From assembly GCA_014155875.1 (NCBI GenBank), contig JACEFZ010027052.1, forward strand, positions 1 to 64,000: DNA of 64,000 nucleotides. The letters are read 5' to 3'. Both the position numbers and the translations under genes were made by a program. Each line of letters begins with the position of its first letter. The first letter of the stretch is position 1. Under the pieces are notes generated by a model. It saw only the letters and a list, made by a program, of their open reading frames with translations. It did not search any database and was not told the origin of the DNA. This document shows positions 1 through 10,275 of the stretch, piece by piece. Source of the stretch: Cepaea nemoralis. Lineage: Eukaryota; Mollusca; Gastropoda; Stylommatophora; Helicidae.

Positions 1-700
1 CAACATTTCCAGGCTAGCTAAAAGAGTTTGGGAGAAATAATAGACTAACAGAGCGTACAAAAAGCTCAAGTATATAAAAGCTTGTGTTGTTAGCACACTA
101 CTCTACGGGTCTGAATCCTGGACCCTGTACTCAAGACAGGAAAGGAAGTTGAATTCCTTCCACATAGATGTCTGAGACGTATCCTGGGCATAACATGGAA
201 AGACCACATAACAAACAAACAGGTGCTTGAAAGAGCAGATATTACCACAGTGCACACCCTCCTCAAGCAGAGACGCCTCCGGTTGGTTGGGCCACGTATC
301 TCGAATGGAGGACGAACGTATTCCCAAAGATCTCCTTTACGGAGAACTAGCCACAGGAAAGAGGCCAACCGGAAGACCCCAAATGCGATATAGGGATGTG
401 TGTAAACACGATATGAAAACCATTGGAATAGATCCAGACACGTGGGAGAGAGTTGCAACAGACAGATGCTCCTGGGAAGAGATGTACGAAACGGACTGGT
501 GCTCTTTGAGCGCAATCAGATCCAAAAAACTGAGGAGAGACGGCACAGGCTCAAAGAGCAGTCACTTACTGCGGGACTTGCCTCGTCTTACAGATGCGGA
601 AACTGTGACAGGGATTGTCATTCTCGAATTGGACTATACAGTCACCAGCGGTGCTGCCAGGCACCTCCCAAGCGGCACAACTCTATAGTCCTTCAGGACT
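1..700 (+). mobile_element. LINE 3' fragment (family L-Zn), reverse transcriptase C-terminus, broken
   Basis: Decayed C-terminal part of a non-LTR retrotransposon polyprotein. Translated in patches it follows the better copy at 15590-17363: the thumb region (AKRVWE, STLLYGSE, RRILGITWKDHITNKQVLER), then RRLRLVG, MEDERIPKDLLYGELATGKR, GRPQMRYRDVCK, and a terminal Cys/His finger (YRCGNCDRDCHSRIGLYSH). At least one frameshift near base 300 and in-frame stops before it show it is dead. The element enters from outside the window on the left, so its 5' part is not visible. The terminal CxxC...H finger is shared by the other copies and I call the family L-Zn for convenience; its clade is not resolved by eye. 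Confidence 0.75.
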
Positions 701-1645
701 GAAAGAGGCCTACTACTAGGTTTGTAACTCTTGCTCGTTTTCTGCTAGTAAAGTTTCGAATACATCCAATCAGAAGCTAGCTCGAGCTCGAGCCTCTAGC
801 ATCTCATCTCTTTGGGTTAAGATCGTGTAGTATTCCCCCCCCCCCCCCCCCCCTTACCAGTATTGCACTTCGTCTGGCCAGGGGCTGAGATGATCAATTA
901 ATCCTCACATCTCCTGTTGAGCTGTCCCCCCCCCCCCCGCTCGCTCGCTTTGGACTCAAGCGTAGTCCGTACACACTACTTCTAGTACTGCTGGGTTGAA
1001 TTGTGCGCGTTGGTTAGCTTTCCCTATTAACAGTGTCCCTCGCCATCAGGCGAACCCACTCCGACTTCAAAGATAACAATAACTGTGGGGGACCACTGTG
1101 GGCAAAGGCTCATAGTGGGACTAAAGGGCCTACAATAAAAACAGGTCGACGAGGTGGGAGAGGGGCCTCAGAGTGTCGCTGTATCTCCGGGGGGGGGGGG
1201 GGGGGGGGGGGAGGAAACCCTGTTTTTTTTTTAAAAAAAAGCTAACTTTAGCTGGCTCTTAAAAGAAGAACTGCTTGCTTGCTTGCTTGTGTTCGCTGGC
1301 TTGAGCTCCAACGCGAAGTCCTGTATGTCGGATGAAGGCATCCTGTTGTCCAGCATCAGTGTGATGTCATACAGGACCTGAGTTTTGCGTGAGTATCCGT
1401 TGTCCCATGTCTGGCTTATTGGTGTGCAGACTGGTGGTTCCTCGCCGTACAGGCAGACACTCTCCGACTACGGAGGAATCGGCGATCCTATTGACTTCAG
1501 CCAGGACCCCGAAGAGACCTGTTGCCCAGGACGCTCGACGAGGACGCGTCAATAGGTCTTGGCTAGTATATAACCCGGCCCTGGTGCCTTGGAAACACCT
1601 CTGCGTCCCAAAGAAGAACTTATTCAGGTCTGGTTTAATTGTTGG
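701..1645. other. Non-coding stretch with long C and G homopolymers
   Basis: No supportable gene. The stretch holds C runs near 834-853 and 926-938 and a G run near 1189-1211, followed by T and A runs near 1220-1240. Open frames here (1033-1245 +, 1367-1663 -, 1389-1964 +) have no family resemblance and overlap on both strands. Flanking sequence looks like dispersed-repeat material of moderate GC content but I cannot assign it. Confidence 0.5.
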
Positions 1646-1649
1646 TATG

Positions 1650-1945
1650 TCATCATGTGCCATGCCGATACGCGCCGGCGGTCTTGTTTCGCCACCTCAC
1701 ACAATCACAGAACCGTGGATCCGCTCTGTTCTTGTCTCGACCATAACAAGTAGTCAGGTAGCTAAGCCATCCAGGTATTTACTTCTCTGCCTTCCTCGTG
1801 TTCTTCTCCCCAAAATCTTGCTAGTTGTCACCAAATTCTCCAGTTTATCTCTTCTCATAATGTTTCCAAAAAATGCTGACCGTCTACGTTTTGTTTCTTT
1901 AACCAGTTGTTTTCATTTGTTCGTAGGACATGCTGATTGCTTTTT
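1650..1945 (-). mobile_element. RTE-type LINE, 3' coding fragment
   Basis: On the minus strand this matches the C-terminal coding part of the RTE-type family seen more cleanly at 7195-7690 and 30937-31314: the segment after the RT thumb with the GNRPRGRPRxKYLDG-like motif and the end HAxRHGT just before the stop. Here the frame is broken, so it is a relic. Recognition rests on nucleotide and protein resemblance to the other copies in this window. Confidence 0.65.
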
Positions 1946-2815
1946 CTATCCGTATATCGGTTAGTTATAATTGGGCCCGTGTGGTGTTTCTGTTCTGCTT
2001 GTGGAAATAGAGCTGTGTGTTTCGCTCCATCTTTTCTCTTGTGCTTGGTCTCTCCCTGAGTCTTCATGGTCTGAAATATTGTGTCTTGATCTATCGTCGT
2101 ATATTCGTGATTCCGGGTGTTGCTTGCTTGCATACTTGATTACTTGTATGCTATTTAATTCATTAATCTTATGAATTTTATTTTATACTAATTTATGTTT
2201 TGTTATGAATAATGGTTTTGTTGATTCAAATTATCCCCGTGTTTTGTCTGTTATAAATTTGTAAGATAGAAGACTGTAACTTATTTGTGTTAATATCTTT
2301 AGTTTGTCCATTTTGTACTTATAAGATATTACTGTATATTTCAATTTGTCAGTTCCTCATTGCCATATGTTGGCCTTCGTTATTTATATAAACATTGATG
2401 TAAGTCTTTACAGTATTTTTGTTGTAACCTTATGGTAAAGGTGTGACACATGGTAGTCTTGCCATCACATTCTGTGTGTATTGTTTATATATAGTTGTAT
2501 ATTTCTGTTTGTGATGTTATAGGTTTAAAAAATTAGAACATGTTACAGACAAAATGCAATATTCGACATATATAATAGTGTTTTGTATGGCTTATATTAC
2601 TGCTTGTAATGTTTGGTGGGAGTGTTAAATTTCATGTTACCAAAATATTAGTAAGATTACTGTGCTATATACAATATTTATTCAGTTGTATATCAAATAA
2701 GGTCTATCACAAAGTATTATAGCATATATGGTTATCATTACATTCAAATACAAAAAAACCTACCAAGTTTCACACACTTACAAAAAAATTAATGTTCATC
2801 AGAAATGTTTTAAAC
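1946..2815. other. AT-rich non-coding DNA
   Basis: About 870 bases of AT-rich sequence with no coding signal, no tandem structure and no recognisable element. It borders the 46-bp minisatellite on the right. Confidence 0.6.
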
Positions 2816-3670
2816 GTATCACAGATAGCAACCAGTTAGGTTCTAGATAGAAACATGTACAGTATCACAGATAGCAGTCAGCTAGGTTCTAGATAGAAAC
2901 ATGTACAGTATAACAGACAGCAGCCAGCTAGGTTCTAGATAGAAACATGTACAGTATCACAGATAGCAACCAGCTAGGTTCTAGATAGAAACATGTACAG
3001 TATCACAGATAGCAACCAGCTAGGTTCTAGGTAGAAACATGTACAGTATCACAGATAGCAACCAGCTAGGTTCTAGATAGAAACATGTACAGTATCACAG
3101 ATAGAAACCAGCTAGGTTCTAGATAGAATCATGTACAGTATCACAGATAGCAACCAGCTAGGTTCTAGATAGAAACATGTACAGATAGCAACCAGCTAGG
3201 TTCTAGATAGAAACATGTACAGTATCACAGATAGCAGCCAGCTAGGTTCTAGATAGAAACATGTACAATATCACAGATAGCAACCAGCTAGGTTCTAGAT
3301 AGAAACATGTACAATATCACAGATAGCAACCAGCTAGGTTCTAGATAGAAACATGTACAGTATCACAGATAGCAGCCAGCTAGGTTCTAGATAGAAACAT
3401 GTACAATATCACAGATAGCAACCAGCTAGGTTCTAGATAGAAACATGTACAATATCACAGATAGCAACCAGCTAGGTTCTAGATAGAAACATGTACAGTA
3501 TCACAGATAGCAGCCAGCTAGGTTCTAGATAGAAACATGTACAGTATCACAGATAGCAGCCAGCTAGGTTCTAGATAGAAACATGTACAATATCACAGAC
3601 AGCAACCAGCTAGGTTCTAGATAGAAACATGTACAGTATCACAGATAGCAACCAGCTAGGTTCTAGATAG
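2816..3670. repeat. 46-bp minisatellite, about 18 copies
   Basis: Head-to-tail units containing GCTAGGTTCTAGATAGAAAC followed by ATGTACAGTATCACAGATAG. Period is 46 bp. Units differ by single substitutions (CAACC/CAGCC, ACAGT/ACAAT, GATAG/GACAG) and one unit near 3178 is shortened. No spacers, so it is not a CRISPR-like array. No reading frame is conserved. Confidence 0.95.
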
Positions 3671-4234
3671 ATTGTATAGGCCACTTAATAGATAGCCAGC
3701 TGTGTGGCGAAGAGGTTATCAGCATGATTTGTAGTTCCGCAAACTACATCGAAACACAGCTGCGTGTGATTTGGCAGAAGACTGCCCAGTGTTGGTTTTC
3801 ATATAATGGTATGAGTGTCTGTTGTTAAGAAAGGAATGGCAGACTATTGAACATACACTTGCCAAGAAGTAAAAAACAGCCAAGAAATGCTGGTGTTGAC
3901 TGCAACTAACTGAATAGATCAGGTCAGCAGGTATCTCTACCTTGAATATGGCTAATAGAGTCTATTTGCAGTTGATGTACAGTATGGGATGGGCACATCT
4001 TTGTACATGTGGGCAAGTATGGTTGTTAGTCAGATAATTTCAGGATTGGAGGGTTTACTGAAAACAAATTCATCCTCTTGTCTGTGTGATCAAGTATTAC
4101 TGATTATGCAGTTTTGTTAGACTGACCATGTCTAAGTAGTGAGAGACAGGAAAGTTGCTTGTCCACTTGTTGTAAAAATGTGTAGGGTCCACAAGTTCTG
4201 ACATATGTTTCTGAAGATGGTATTTCATTTTTAC
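3671..4234. other. Non-coding DNA
   Basis: No gene seen. A short tRNA-like stretch near 3700-3770 (GTGGCGAAGAGGTTATCAGC) resembles the A-box part of the SINE at 4696-4943, but no convincing B box follows, so I do not call it a SINE. Confidence 0.4.
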
Positions 4235-4480
4235 AGTTGTTGGAATGATTGTCTCATCTATCTAAAGGAATCTCTCTTCTATCTTATGGTGTAGAGGATA
4301 TGTAATGTTTACAGTTGTAAAGTATCGAAAGGAATCTCTCTGATATGTTATGTTGTAGAGGGTATGTAATGTTTACAATTGTTGGAATGATTGCCTTATA
4401 TATCGAAAGGAATCTCTCTGATATTTTATGTTGTAGAGGGTATTTAATGTTTACTATTGTTGGAATGCTTGTGTTATCTG
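4235..4480. repeat. Imperfect tandem repeat, about 85 bp x 3
   Basis: Three imperfect copies, each with AAAGGAATCTCTCT, TATGTTGTAGAGGGTAT, TAATGTTTAC and TTGTTGGAATG in that order. The middle copy has a shortened spacer. Non-coding. Confidence 0.8.
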
Positions 4481-4495
4481 TAAAACCATCTCGGA

Positions 4496-5000
4496 ACATC
4501 TGATAGAAGATGCCTTGGAATATCCTTAAACAATTGAATCAGTACAACAATCTCGTAACACTCATAACATCTGATGTAAGATGCCTTGAAGAGATGAGAA
4601 CAAGAATCGTCAAAGTATAGGTAAGGTAGCCGTTTGCAAAGTGAAAAACGTGCTCACCAATAAAAACTGCCAATTACAGTGAGAAAAAGAGTGTTAAAAA
4701 GTCGCTTAATGGTCGACAGGGTCAACTTCATTGCACCGGGTTTTATCCCATATGGCTCGGTCTCTTTCTGTAGCACGGAAAGCGTCGCACAAAGCACGAA
4801 CTCCGTAGCTTTTAGTGACGACCCACAGGAGTCTCCAAAACATTTAACTCATAAACCGAAGGGCGCAGCCCAGAATCGAACCACCAACCTTCGGAACACG
4901 AGTCAAACGGCTTGACCACTTCGCCACAGAGACTCCACACAGAGAGAAAAAGAGTGTTGACATGTTATATGTAAAATCTATACCACTGAAAGTACGTGAC
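4496..5000 (+). mobile_element. RTE-type LINE fragment, split by a SINE
   Basis: Plus-strand fragment of the RTE-type family. The left part (4520-4695) carries the sequence encoding YNNLVTLITSD, RCLEEMRTRI and the following spacer, matching the region just upstream of the RT thumb in other copies. A SINE (4696-4943) interrupts it with a 15-bp duplication. To the right the LINE resumes for a short way (TGGACAATAAGCAG, equivalent to TGGACAATGAGCAG at 7298) and then dissolves into a tandem array. Stops and frameshifts show it is dead. Confidence 0.7.
4696..4943 (-). mobile_element. tRNA-derived SINE (family B), 248 bp, 15-bp target duplication
   Basis: Flanked by the perfect 15-bp direct repeat GAGAAAAAGAGTGTT (4681-4695 and 4944-4958). 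Read on the minus strand it opens with a tRNA-like head: A-box-like TGGCGAAGTGGTCAAGC near the 5' end and B-box GGTTCGATTC about 45 bases later, the layout of an RNA polymerase III promoter. A tRNA-unrelated body follows and the 3' end is A/T-rich. The target is an RTE-type LINE, so the LINE is older. Confidence 0.85.
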
Positions 5001-5230
5001 ACATGGACAATAAGCAGACATGCTGAGAAACATAGAAAATAAGCAGACACGTTGAGGAACTTGAACAATAAAAGACACATTGAGTACACAGACAATAAGC
5101 AGACACTTTGAGTACCATGGACAATAAGCAGACACACTGAGGAACTTCGACAATAAGCAGACACGCTGAGGAACATGGACAATTAGCAGACACACTAAGA
5201 AACATGGACAATAAGCAGACACGTTGATTC
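4990..5230. repeat. Minisatellite of about 29-36 bp derived from LINE coding sequence
   Basis: About eight imperfect units with GGACAATAAGCAGACAC and a TGAGGAAC-type joint. The first unit is continuous with the RTE-type fragment at its left, where the intact family reads TGGACAATGAGCAG plus a CTGAAAAACAT-type continuation. The array therefore seems to be a local expansion of LINE coding sequence. Confidence 0.8.
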
Positions 5231-5469
5231 ACATTCAAATGCAACAAAGACGTGACCAATGTCCCACATGACAGAGGCATCCCTCTAGCATATCTATAAG
5301 ATATGTCTCAACCCTGTCGTGCACCTAGCATCATACTCAGTAGTATATTTGATCACCCCCATGGTCCATAGTACTGGCACAGTCACACCGTCCTGGTAAC
5401 TATTTCAACTTCTTTGGGTTATATTGCCGCACAAAGTCATGACATGGTCATTACACACACACAAACACA

Positions 5470-5506
<37 letters not shown>

Positions 5507-5590
5507 ATATTTGTTATATATCTCGTGCACTTTAAACACAAGCAAACAGAAAATATGTAAGGACCGGCATTTCAAAGACTTGCATCATAC
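5231..5590. repeat. Non-coding DNA with a (CA)n microsatellite at 5452-5502
   Basis: The CA tract is about 50 bp with a few interruptions (ACACAAACACAC). The rest of the stretch shows no gene. Confidence 0.8.
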
Positions 5591-5880
5591 TGAGAAAAAC
5601 TACTGCGGGATCTTGGATCCTGGCATCGAAAAAGAACGATGCCCGCAGCATGCTCCTCAGACTGGACCAACTGATTCGCTGGTGCAAGATGAGGTTTAAA
5701 CTGAGGAAGCCAGTCGTTCGTGAAGGGTAGGGTGGCGGCTAGGTTGTTATGGGTTATGGGCCTAGCAATTCCCACTGTGATAAAGGAACCCGTGAAGAAT
5801 CTTTGCCGTGTTTACAATGCCACCCTGACGGACAAGAACGCAGTTCTGCAAATGAGACAACAATAACCGGTCTGTGAGCA
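5590..5880 (+). mobile_element. Degenerate LINE reverse transcriptase fragment (probable)
   Basis: Patchwise plus-strand translation gives a block resembling the finger/palm-to-thumb linker of a non-LTR reverse transcriptase: residues like KKNDARSMLLRLDQLIRWCK then MRFKLRK, and later NSHCDKGTREE followed by a NATLTDKN-like end. This resembles the 'RWCRMKFKPxKSRSL' region of some animal LINEs from memory. Several frameshifts are needed, so this is a relic and the call is tentative. Confidence 0.45.
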
Positions 5881-5894
5881 ATCGATTGATTGAT

Positions 5895-7030
5895 TGATTG
5901 ATTTAGGAACCGACATCACAGCATTTGGGGCATTCCCATAAGCGCTCCGTCCCCATCCTCAGCAGCCAGCGAAGAGTTCCAACACTAATAGTACCATTAG
6001 CAATCTGATTATATGTCCGTCTCGCCTTTCCTCTGAGCGTTGATCGTCGGCCAGATCCCTTCGCTGTCGCATTCTTGCCAGACCATGGTGATCCATTTGC
6101 TCCTCCGAGGTGTACACATGCTCCCACAATGTCGCAACCACATCTGCTTTGTCATGCATCAATACTCCACCAAGCTTTGTCGAGCTAGCCAATATGTCCG
6201 CTCGCTTGTTCATTCCCCAGCACACCAGCATGCCCCGGAGAAAAGATCCAGATGATGCTGGTCACCCGTGACTTCTGAAGCGAAGCAAGCCACTCTGCAC
6301 GAAGCTTGCCAGTCTTCACCCTACTCAGCATGCTTTCTGAGTCAGTTACAATCACGATGTGTGTGTGTGTATCGTATTCTCCATCCATTGGAAAGCTGCA
6401 CTGACCGCCCCCACCTCCATTCTTAAGCTAGATGTTGTGGTATCATATGCCAGGCTCTCCTGCACCAAACGTCGACCATTGGCTTTTTGCTAAGAACTCT
6501 CAGGCACTTCTCCTACCTCTCAACACCGACCCATCTGTGTAGATAATCACATCAACTGAGCGAGCATTATCCTGAATTAGTTGCTGGATATCCACTTCCG
6601 TGGCCCCTGCTGGCCACTCCCTGCACTCCCGGCTCAATGTGATTATAACTCTGCACAAGTCTGACTGCTCTGCTGGCACTCTGACCCACTCCTCTCCACG
6701 CCTAATGTTCTCCAAGGGGCACACCTGCTTGATCGTATCCTCCGCCTGAGCCATCCATGATTTCCCTCTTATCAGTCGCTGACCCTTAACGGCGTCCAGC
6801 GCTTCATGCAACGGGTGATCTGTGTCTGCAGCCACTCTGAGGTATGCCTTCGCCTGCATCACCTTGAGCCTACCAGCAACAGTCGGCAGACCAAGGATGT
6901 AACGCATACACACTACTGGGGTGTCTCTGGTGCATCACAGAATGACTCGCATCGCTTCGTTCTGTATGCGCTATAATTTCACCAACCAAATTTCACCAGC
7001 TGACTCTTTGAGACAGTGAACAGTCCTAGT
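5895..7030 (-). mobile_element. I-type LINE, 3' part with RNase H domain, broken
   Basis: Minus-strand copy of a LINE with a C-terminal ribonuclease H domain. From 5' to 3' on the minus strand: a linker (YILGLPTVAGRLKVMQAKAY ... RGEEWVRVPAE), the first RNase H strand with IIYTDGSV (catalytic Asp), then VTDSESML (second acidic motif) and a later SPGHAGVLGNEQA (the HxGxxGNExAD motif). After this comes a conserved tail ending WECPKCCDVGS. The frame shifts between these blocks, so it is inactive. The 3' end is a (TCAA)n tail at 5880-5900. RNase H plus short-repeat tail fits the I superfamily; the exact clade is unproven. Confidence 0.8.
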
Positions 7031-7194
7031 CCATAATCAATCACTGAGAGGATCAAGTGCTGGTATAGTGTGAAAAGCATTTTCTTCCCTGTGTCCATTG
7101 AGCAATCGAGAAAAGCAGACTGATATGCAAATTCAAAATCTGGTGTCTCCAATTCATGCAGATTTCGAAACTCTTAAGGTCTCTGTTTATATAC

Positions 7195-7690
7195 GATATA
7201 AGCACGGGCTTACTGACCAATAAAAAGATGTCAATTGAAACGAGAAAAAGAGTGTTGAGGTGCTACACAGAGCCTGTTCTTTTGTAAGGATGTGAAACTT
7301 GGACAATGAGCAGTCAATCTGAAAAACATTTGATGGCTGCAGAAATGTGGTTTCTGAGGAAAATGCAGAGAATACCATGGACAGACAGAAAAACCAATGA
7401 CCAAGTACTACAGGAGACAAATGAAAATCGTAAATTGATTAGAGAAATTAGACGCAGACAGTCAAAATTTTTTGGATATGTTATGAGAGGAATTGGATTG
7501 GAGAACTTAGTGACAACTGGCAAGATCGAAGGGAACAGACCAAGAGGAAGACCAAGACGTAAATACCTGGATGGCTTGACCACATGGCATGGTCGAGACA
7601 GGAGCACTGAGCTGATTCACGACTCTGGTGATCGAGTGAAATGGCGGGTCATGACCGCCCACGCTTTCCGGCATGGCACATGATTGATTG
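7195..7690 (+). mobile_element. RTE-type LINE 3' end, 5' truncated
   Basis: Plus-strand C-terminal coding region: RT thumb (TNKKMSIETRKRV, CYTEPVLL), then an open stretch 7306-7683 with MSSQSEKHLMAAEMWFLRKM, QRIPWTDRK, RRQSKFFGYVMR, GNRPRGRPRRKYLDG and the terminal HAFRHGT. This order (thumb, FELWxxRR-like helix, FGHxMRR, RGRPRxKxLDG) is that of RTE/BovB polymerases. One in-frame stop lies upstream of 7306. A short ATTG-type tail follows the stop. Confidence 0.8.
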
Positions 7691-8061
7691 AGTCGGGTAG
7701 AAGGGGGTTCGTGCACTATGACAGGGTTCAGGTGTAGTCAAAAGCACCGGACAGGGAACCCAGAGATATGGTCACATCTTTCACTTTTCCCATCAAGCGT
7801 CGTGGGGAGGAATAGTTGATGTTCTAGTGCTCGATGAGTGGCACTGGATAGTGTCATTCCATGTGACTGTAAAATGTATTTGATGTCGTCAATTCATTTT
7901 TTTCTCAGGCATCCCCTTTCTCTCTTATCAGATCTTCTTTAGTGTAGCAACAGTGCTGGTAGTTGATCTACAGCAGCCAAGTGTCAATAATAAGGATCAC
8001 GACATAGACCATCTTGAGATGGTAATGATATAGTCAGCAGACTGCTGCCCTGACTGGAGGA
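7691..8061. other. Non-coding DNA
   Basis: No gene or element recognised between the RTE 3' end and the 38-bp array. Confidence 0.6.
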
Positions 8062-9639
8062 CCACTGACTGGGTACTTAGCCTGGTGGCTCATGTATCAC
8101 AACTGACTGGGTACTTAGCCTGGTGACTCATGTATCACAACTGGTGGCTCATGTATCACAACTGACTAGGTACTTAGCCTGGTGGCTCATGTATCACAAC
8201 TAGTGGCTCATGTATCACAACTGACTAGGTACTTAGCCTGGTGACTCATGTATCACAACTGGTGGCTCATGTATCACAACTGACTAGGTACTTAGCCTGG
8301 TGGCTCATGTATGACAACTGACTAGGTACTTAGCCTGGTGACTCATGTATCACAACTGGTGGCTCATGTATGACAACTGACTAGGTACTTAGCCTGGTGG
8401 CTCATGTATCACAACTGACTAGGTACTTAGCCTGATGGCTCATGTATCATAACTGACTAGGTACTTAGCCTGGTGACTCATGTATCACAACTGACTAGGT
8501 ACTTAGCCTGGTGGCTCATGTATCACAACTGACTATGTACTTAGCCTGATGGCTCATGTATCACAACTGATGAGGTACTTAGCCTGGTGACTCATGTATC
8601 ACAACTGGTGGCTCATGTATCACAACTGACTAGGTACTTAGCCTGGTGGCTCATGTATCACAACTGACTAGGTACTTAGCCTGGTGGCTCATGTATCACA
8701 ACTGACTAGGTACTTAGCCTGGTGGCTCATGTATCACAACTGACTAGGTACTTAGCCTGGTGGCTCATGTATCACAACTGGTGGCTCATGTATCACAACT
8801 GACTAGGTACTTAGCCTGGTGGCTCATGTATCACAACTGACTAGGTACTTAGCCTAGTGGCTCATGTATCACAACTGACTAGGTACTTAGCCTGGTGGCT
8901 CATATATCACAACTGGTGACTCATGTATCACAACTGAATAGGTACTTAGCCTGGTGGCTCATGTATCACAACTGACTAGGTACTTAGCCTAGGTGGCTCA
9001 TGTATCACAACTGACTAGGTACTTAGCCTGGTGGCTCATGTATCACAACTGACTAGGTATTTAGCCTGGTGACTCATGTATCACAACTGACTAGGTACTT
9101 AGCCTGGTGGCTCATGTATCACAACTGACTAGGTACTTAGCCAGGTGGCTCATGTATCACAACTGACTAGGTACTTAGCCAGGTGGCTCATGTATCACAA
9201 CTGACTAGGTACTTAGCCTGGTGGCTCATGTATCACAACTGACTAGGTACTTAGCCTAGTGGCTCATGTATCACAACTGACTAGGTACTTAGCCTGGTGG
9301 CTCATATATCACAACTGGTGGCTCATGTATCACAACTGAATAGGTACTTAGCCTGGTGGCTCATGTATCACAACTGACTAGATACTTAGCTAGGTGGCTC
9401 ATGTATCACAACTGACTAGGTACTTAGCCTGGTGGCTCATGTATCACAACTGACTAGGTATTTAGCCTGGTGACTCATGTATCACAACTGACTAGGTACT
9501 TAGCCTGGTGGCTCAGGTATCACAACTGACTAGGTACTTAGCCTGGTGGCTCATGTATCACAACTGACTAGGTACTTAGCCAGGTGGCTCATGTATCACA
9601 ACTGACTAGGTACTTAGCCTGGTGGCTCATGTATCACAA
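8062..9639. repeat. 38-bp minisatellite, left block
   Basis: Units contain ACTGACTAGGTACTTAGCC followed by TGGTGGCTCATGTATCACA. Many units are full 38-bp copies. A shorter variant of about 21 bp lacking the GACTAGGTACTTAGCC segment is interspersed, especially at 8140-8380, giving a mixed-length array. The array continues to the right of a LINE insertion (9982-10275). Confidence 0.95.
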
Positions 9640-9981
9640 TTCCGGGGCATGCTGGTATGTTGGGGGATGAACAGGTAGACAGATTGGATGGCTCTGCAAA
9701 TCTTGGTGGAGTATTGATGCATGATAAGGCAGATGTGATTGCGGCCTTGTGGGAGCACGTGTACACCTCGGAGGAGCAAATAGATCACCATGGTCTGGCA
9801 AGTGTGGTGTGATGAGGGGATCTGGCCGATGCTTGACGCTTAGAGGAAAGGCGAGACGCACAAATAATCAGATTGCTACTGGTACTATAGAGGTTGGAAC
9901 TCTTTGCTGGCTTCTGAGGATGGCGACGGAGTGCTTATGGGAATGCCCTGAATGCTGTGATGTCAGTTTCTCAATCAATCG
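9640..9981 (+). mobile_element. 5'-truncated I-type LINE inserted in the 38-bp satellite
   Basis: The repeat is interrupted by 342 bases that match the 3' end of the element at 5895-7030: CCGGGGCATGCTGG (the PGHAG of RNase H), the conserved tail encoding GTIEVGTLCWLLRMATE and WECPECCDV, and a short (TCAA)n tail. Satellite resumes immediately at 9982. The direct repeat around the insertion is at most a few bases (CAA), so the duplication is weak. The reading frame is partly open but has a stop near 9810. Confidence 0.85.
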
Positions 9982-10275
9982 CAACTGACTAGGTACTTAG
10001 CCTGGTGGCTCATGTATCACAACAGACTAGGTACTTAGCCTGGTGGCTCATGTATCACAATTGACCAGGCACTTAGCCTGGTGGCTCATGTATCACAACT
10101 GACTAGGTACTTAGCCTGGTGGCTCATGTATCACAACTGACTAGGTACTTAGCCTGGTGGCTCATGTATCACAACTGACTAGGTATTTAGCCTGGTTGCT
10201 CAAGTATCACAACTGACTGGGTACTTAGCCTGGTGGCTCATGTATCACAACTGACTAGGTACTTAGGCCGTGGCT
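9982..10275. repeat. 38-bp minisatellite, right block
   Basis: Continuation of the array at 8062-9639 with the same unit. It decays at 10255-10275 into GTGGCTCATGCATCA followed by TGCGATACTATCAGCAGT. A single relic of the same junction recurs at about 12468-12520, so the flanking sequence has itself been duplicated. Confidence 0.9.

Noticed and set aside
1367..1964. Overlapping frames of 98 and 191 codons on opposite strands
   Set aside because: No family resemblance; the right half overlaps an RTE relic on the minus strand.
2816..3670. CRISPR-like regular array
   Set aside because: Units are directly adjacent with no variable spacers, the organism is eukaryotic, and no cas-like gene is present. 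The same applies to the 38-, 40-, 44-, 51- and 54-bp arrays.
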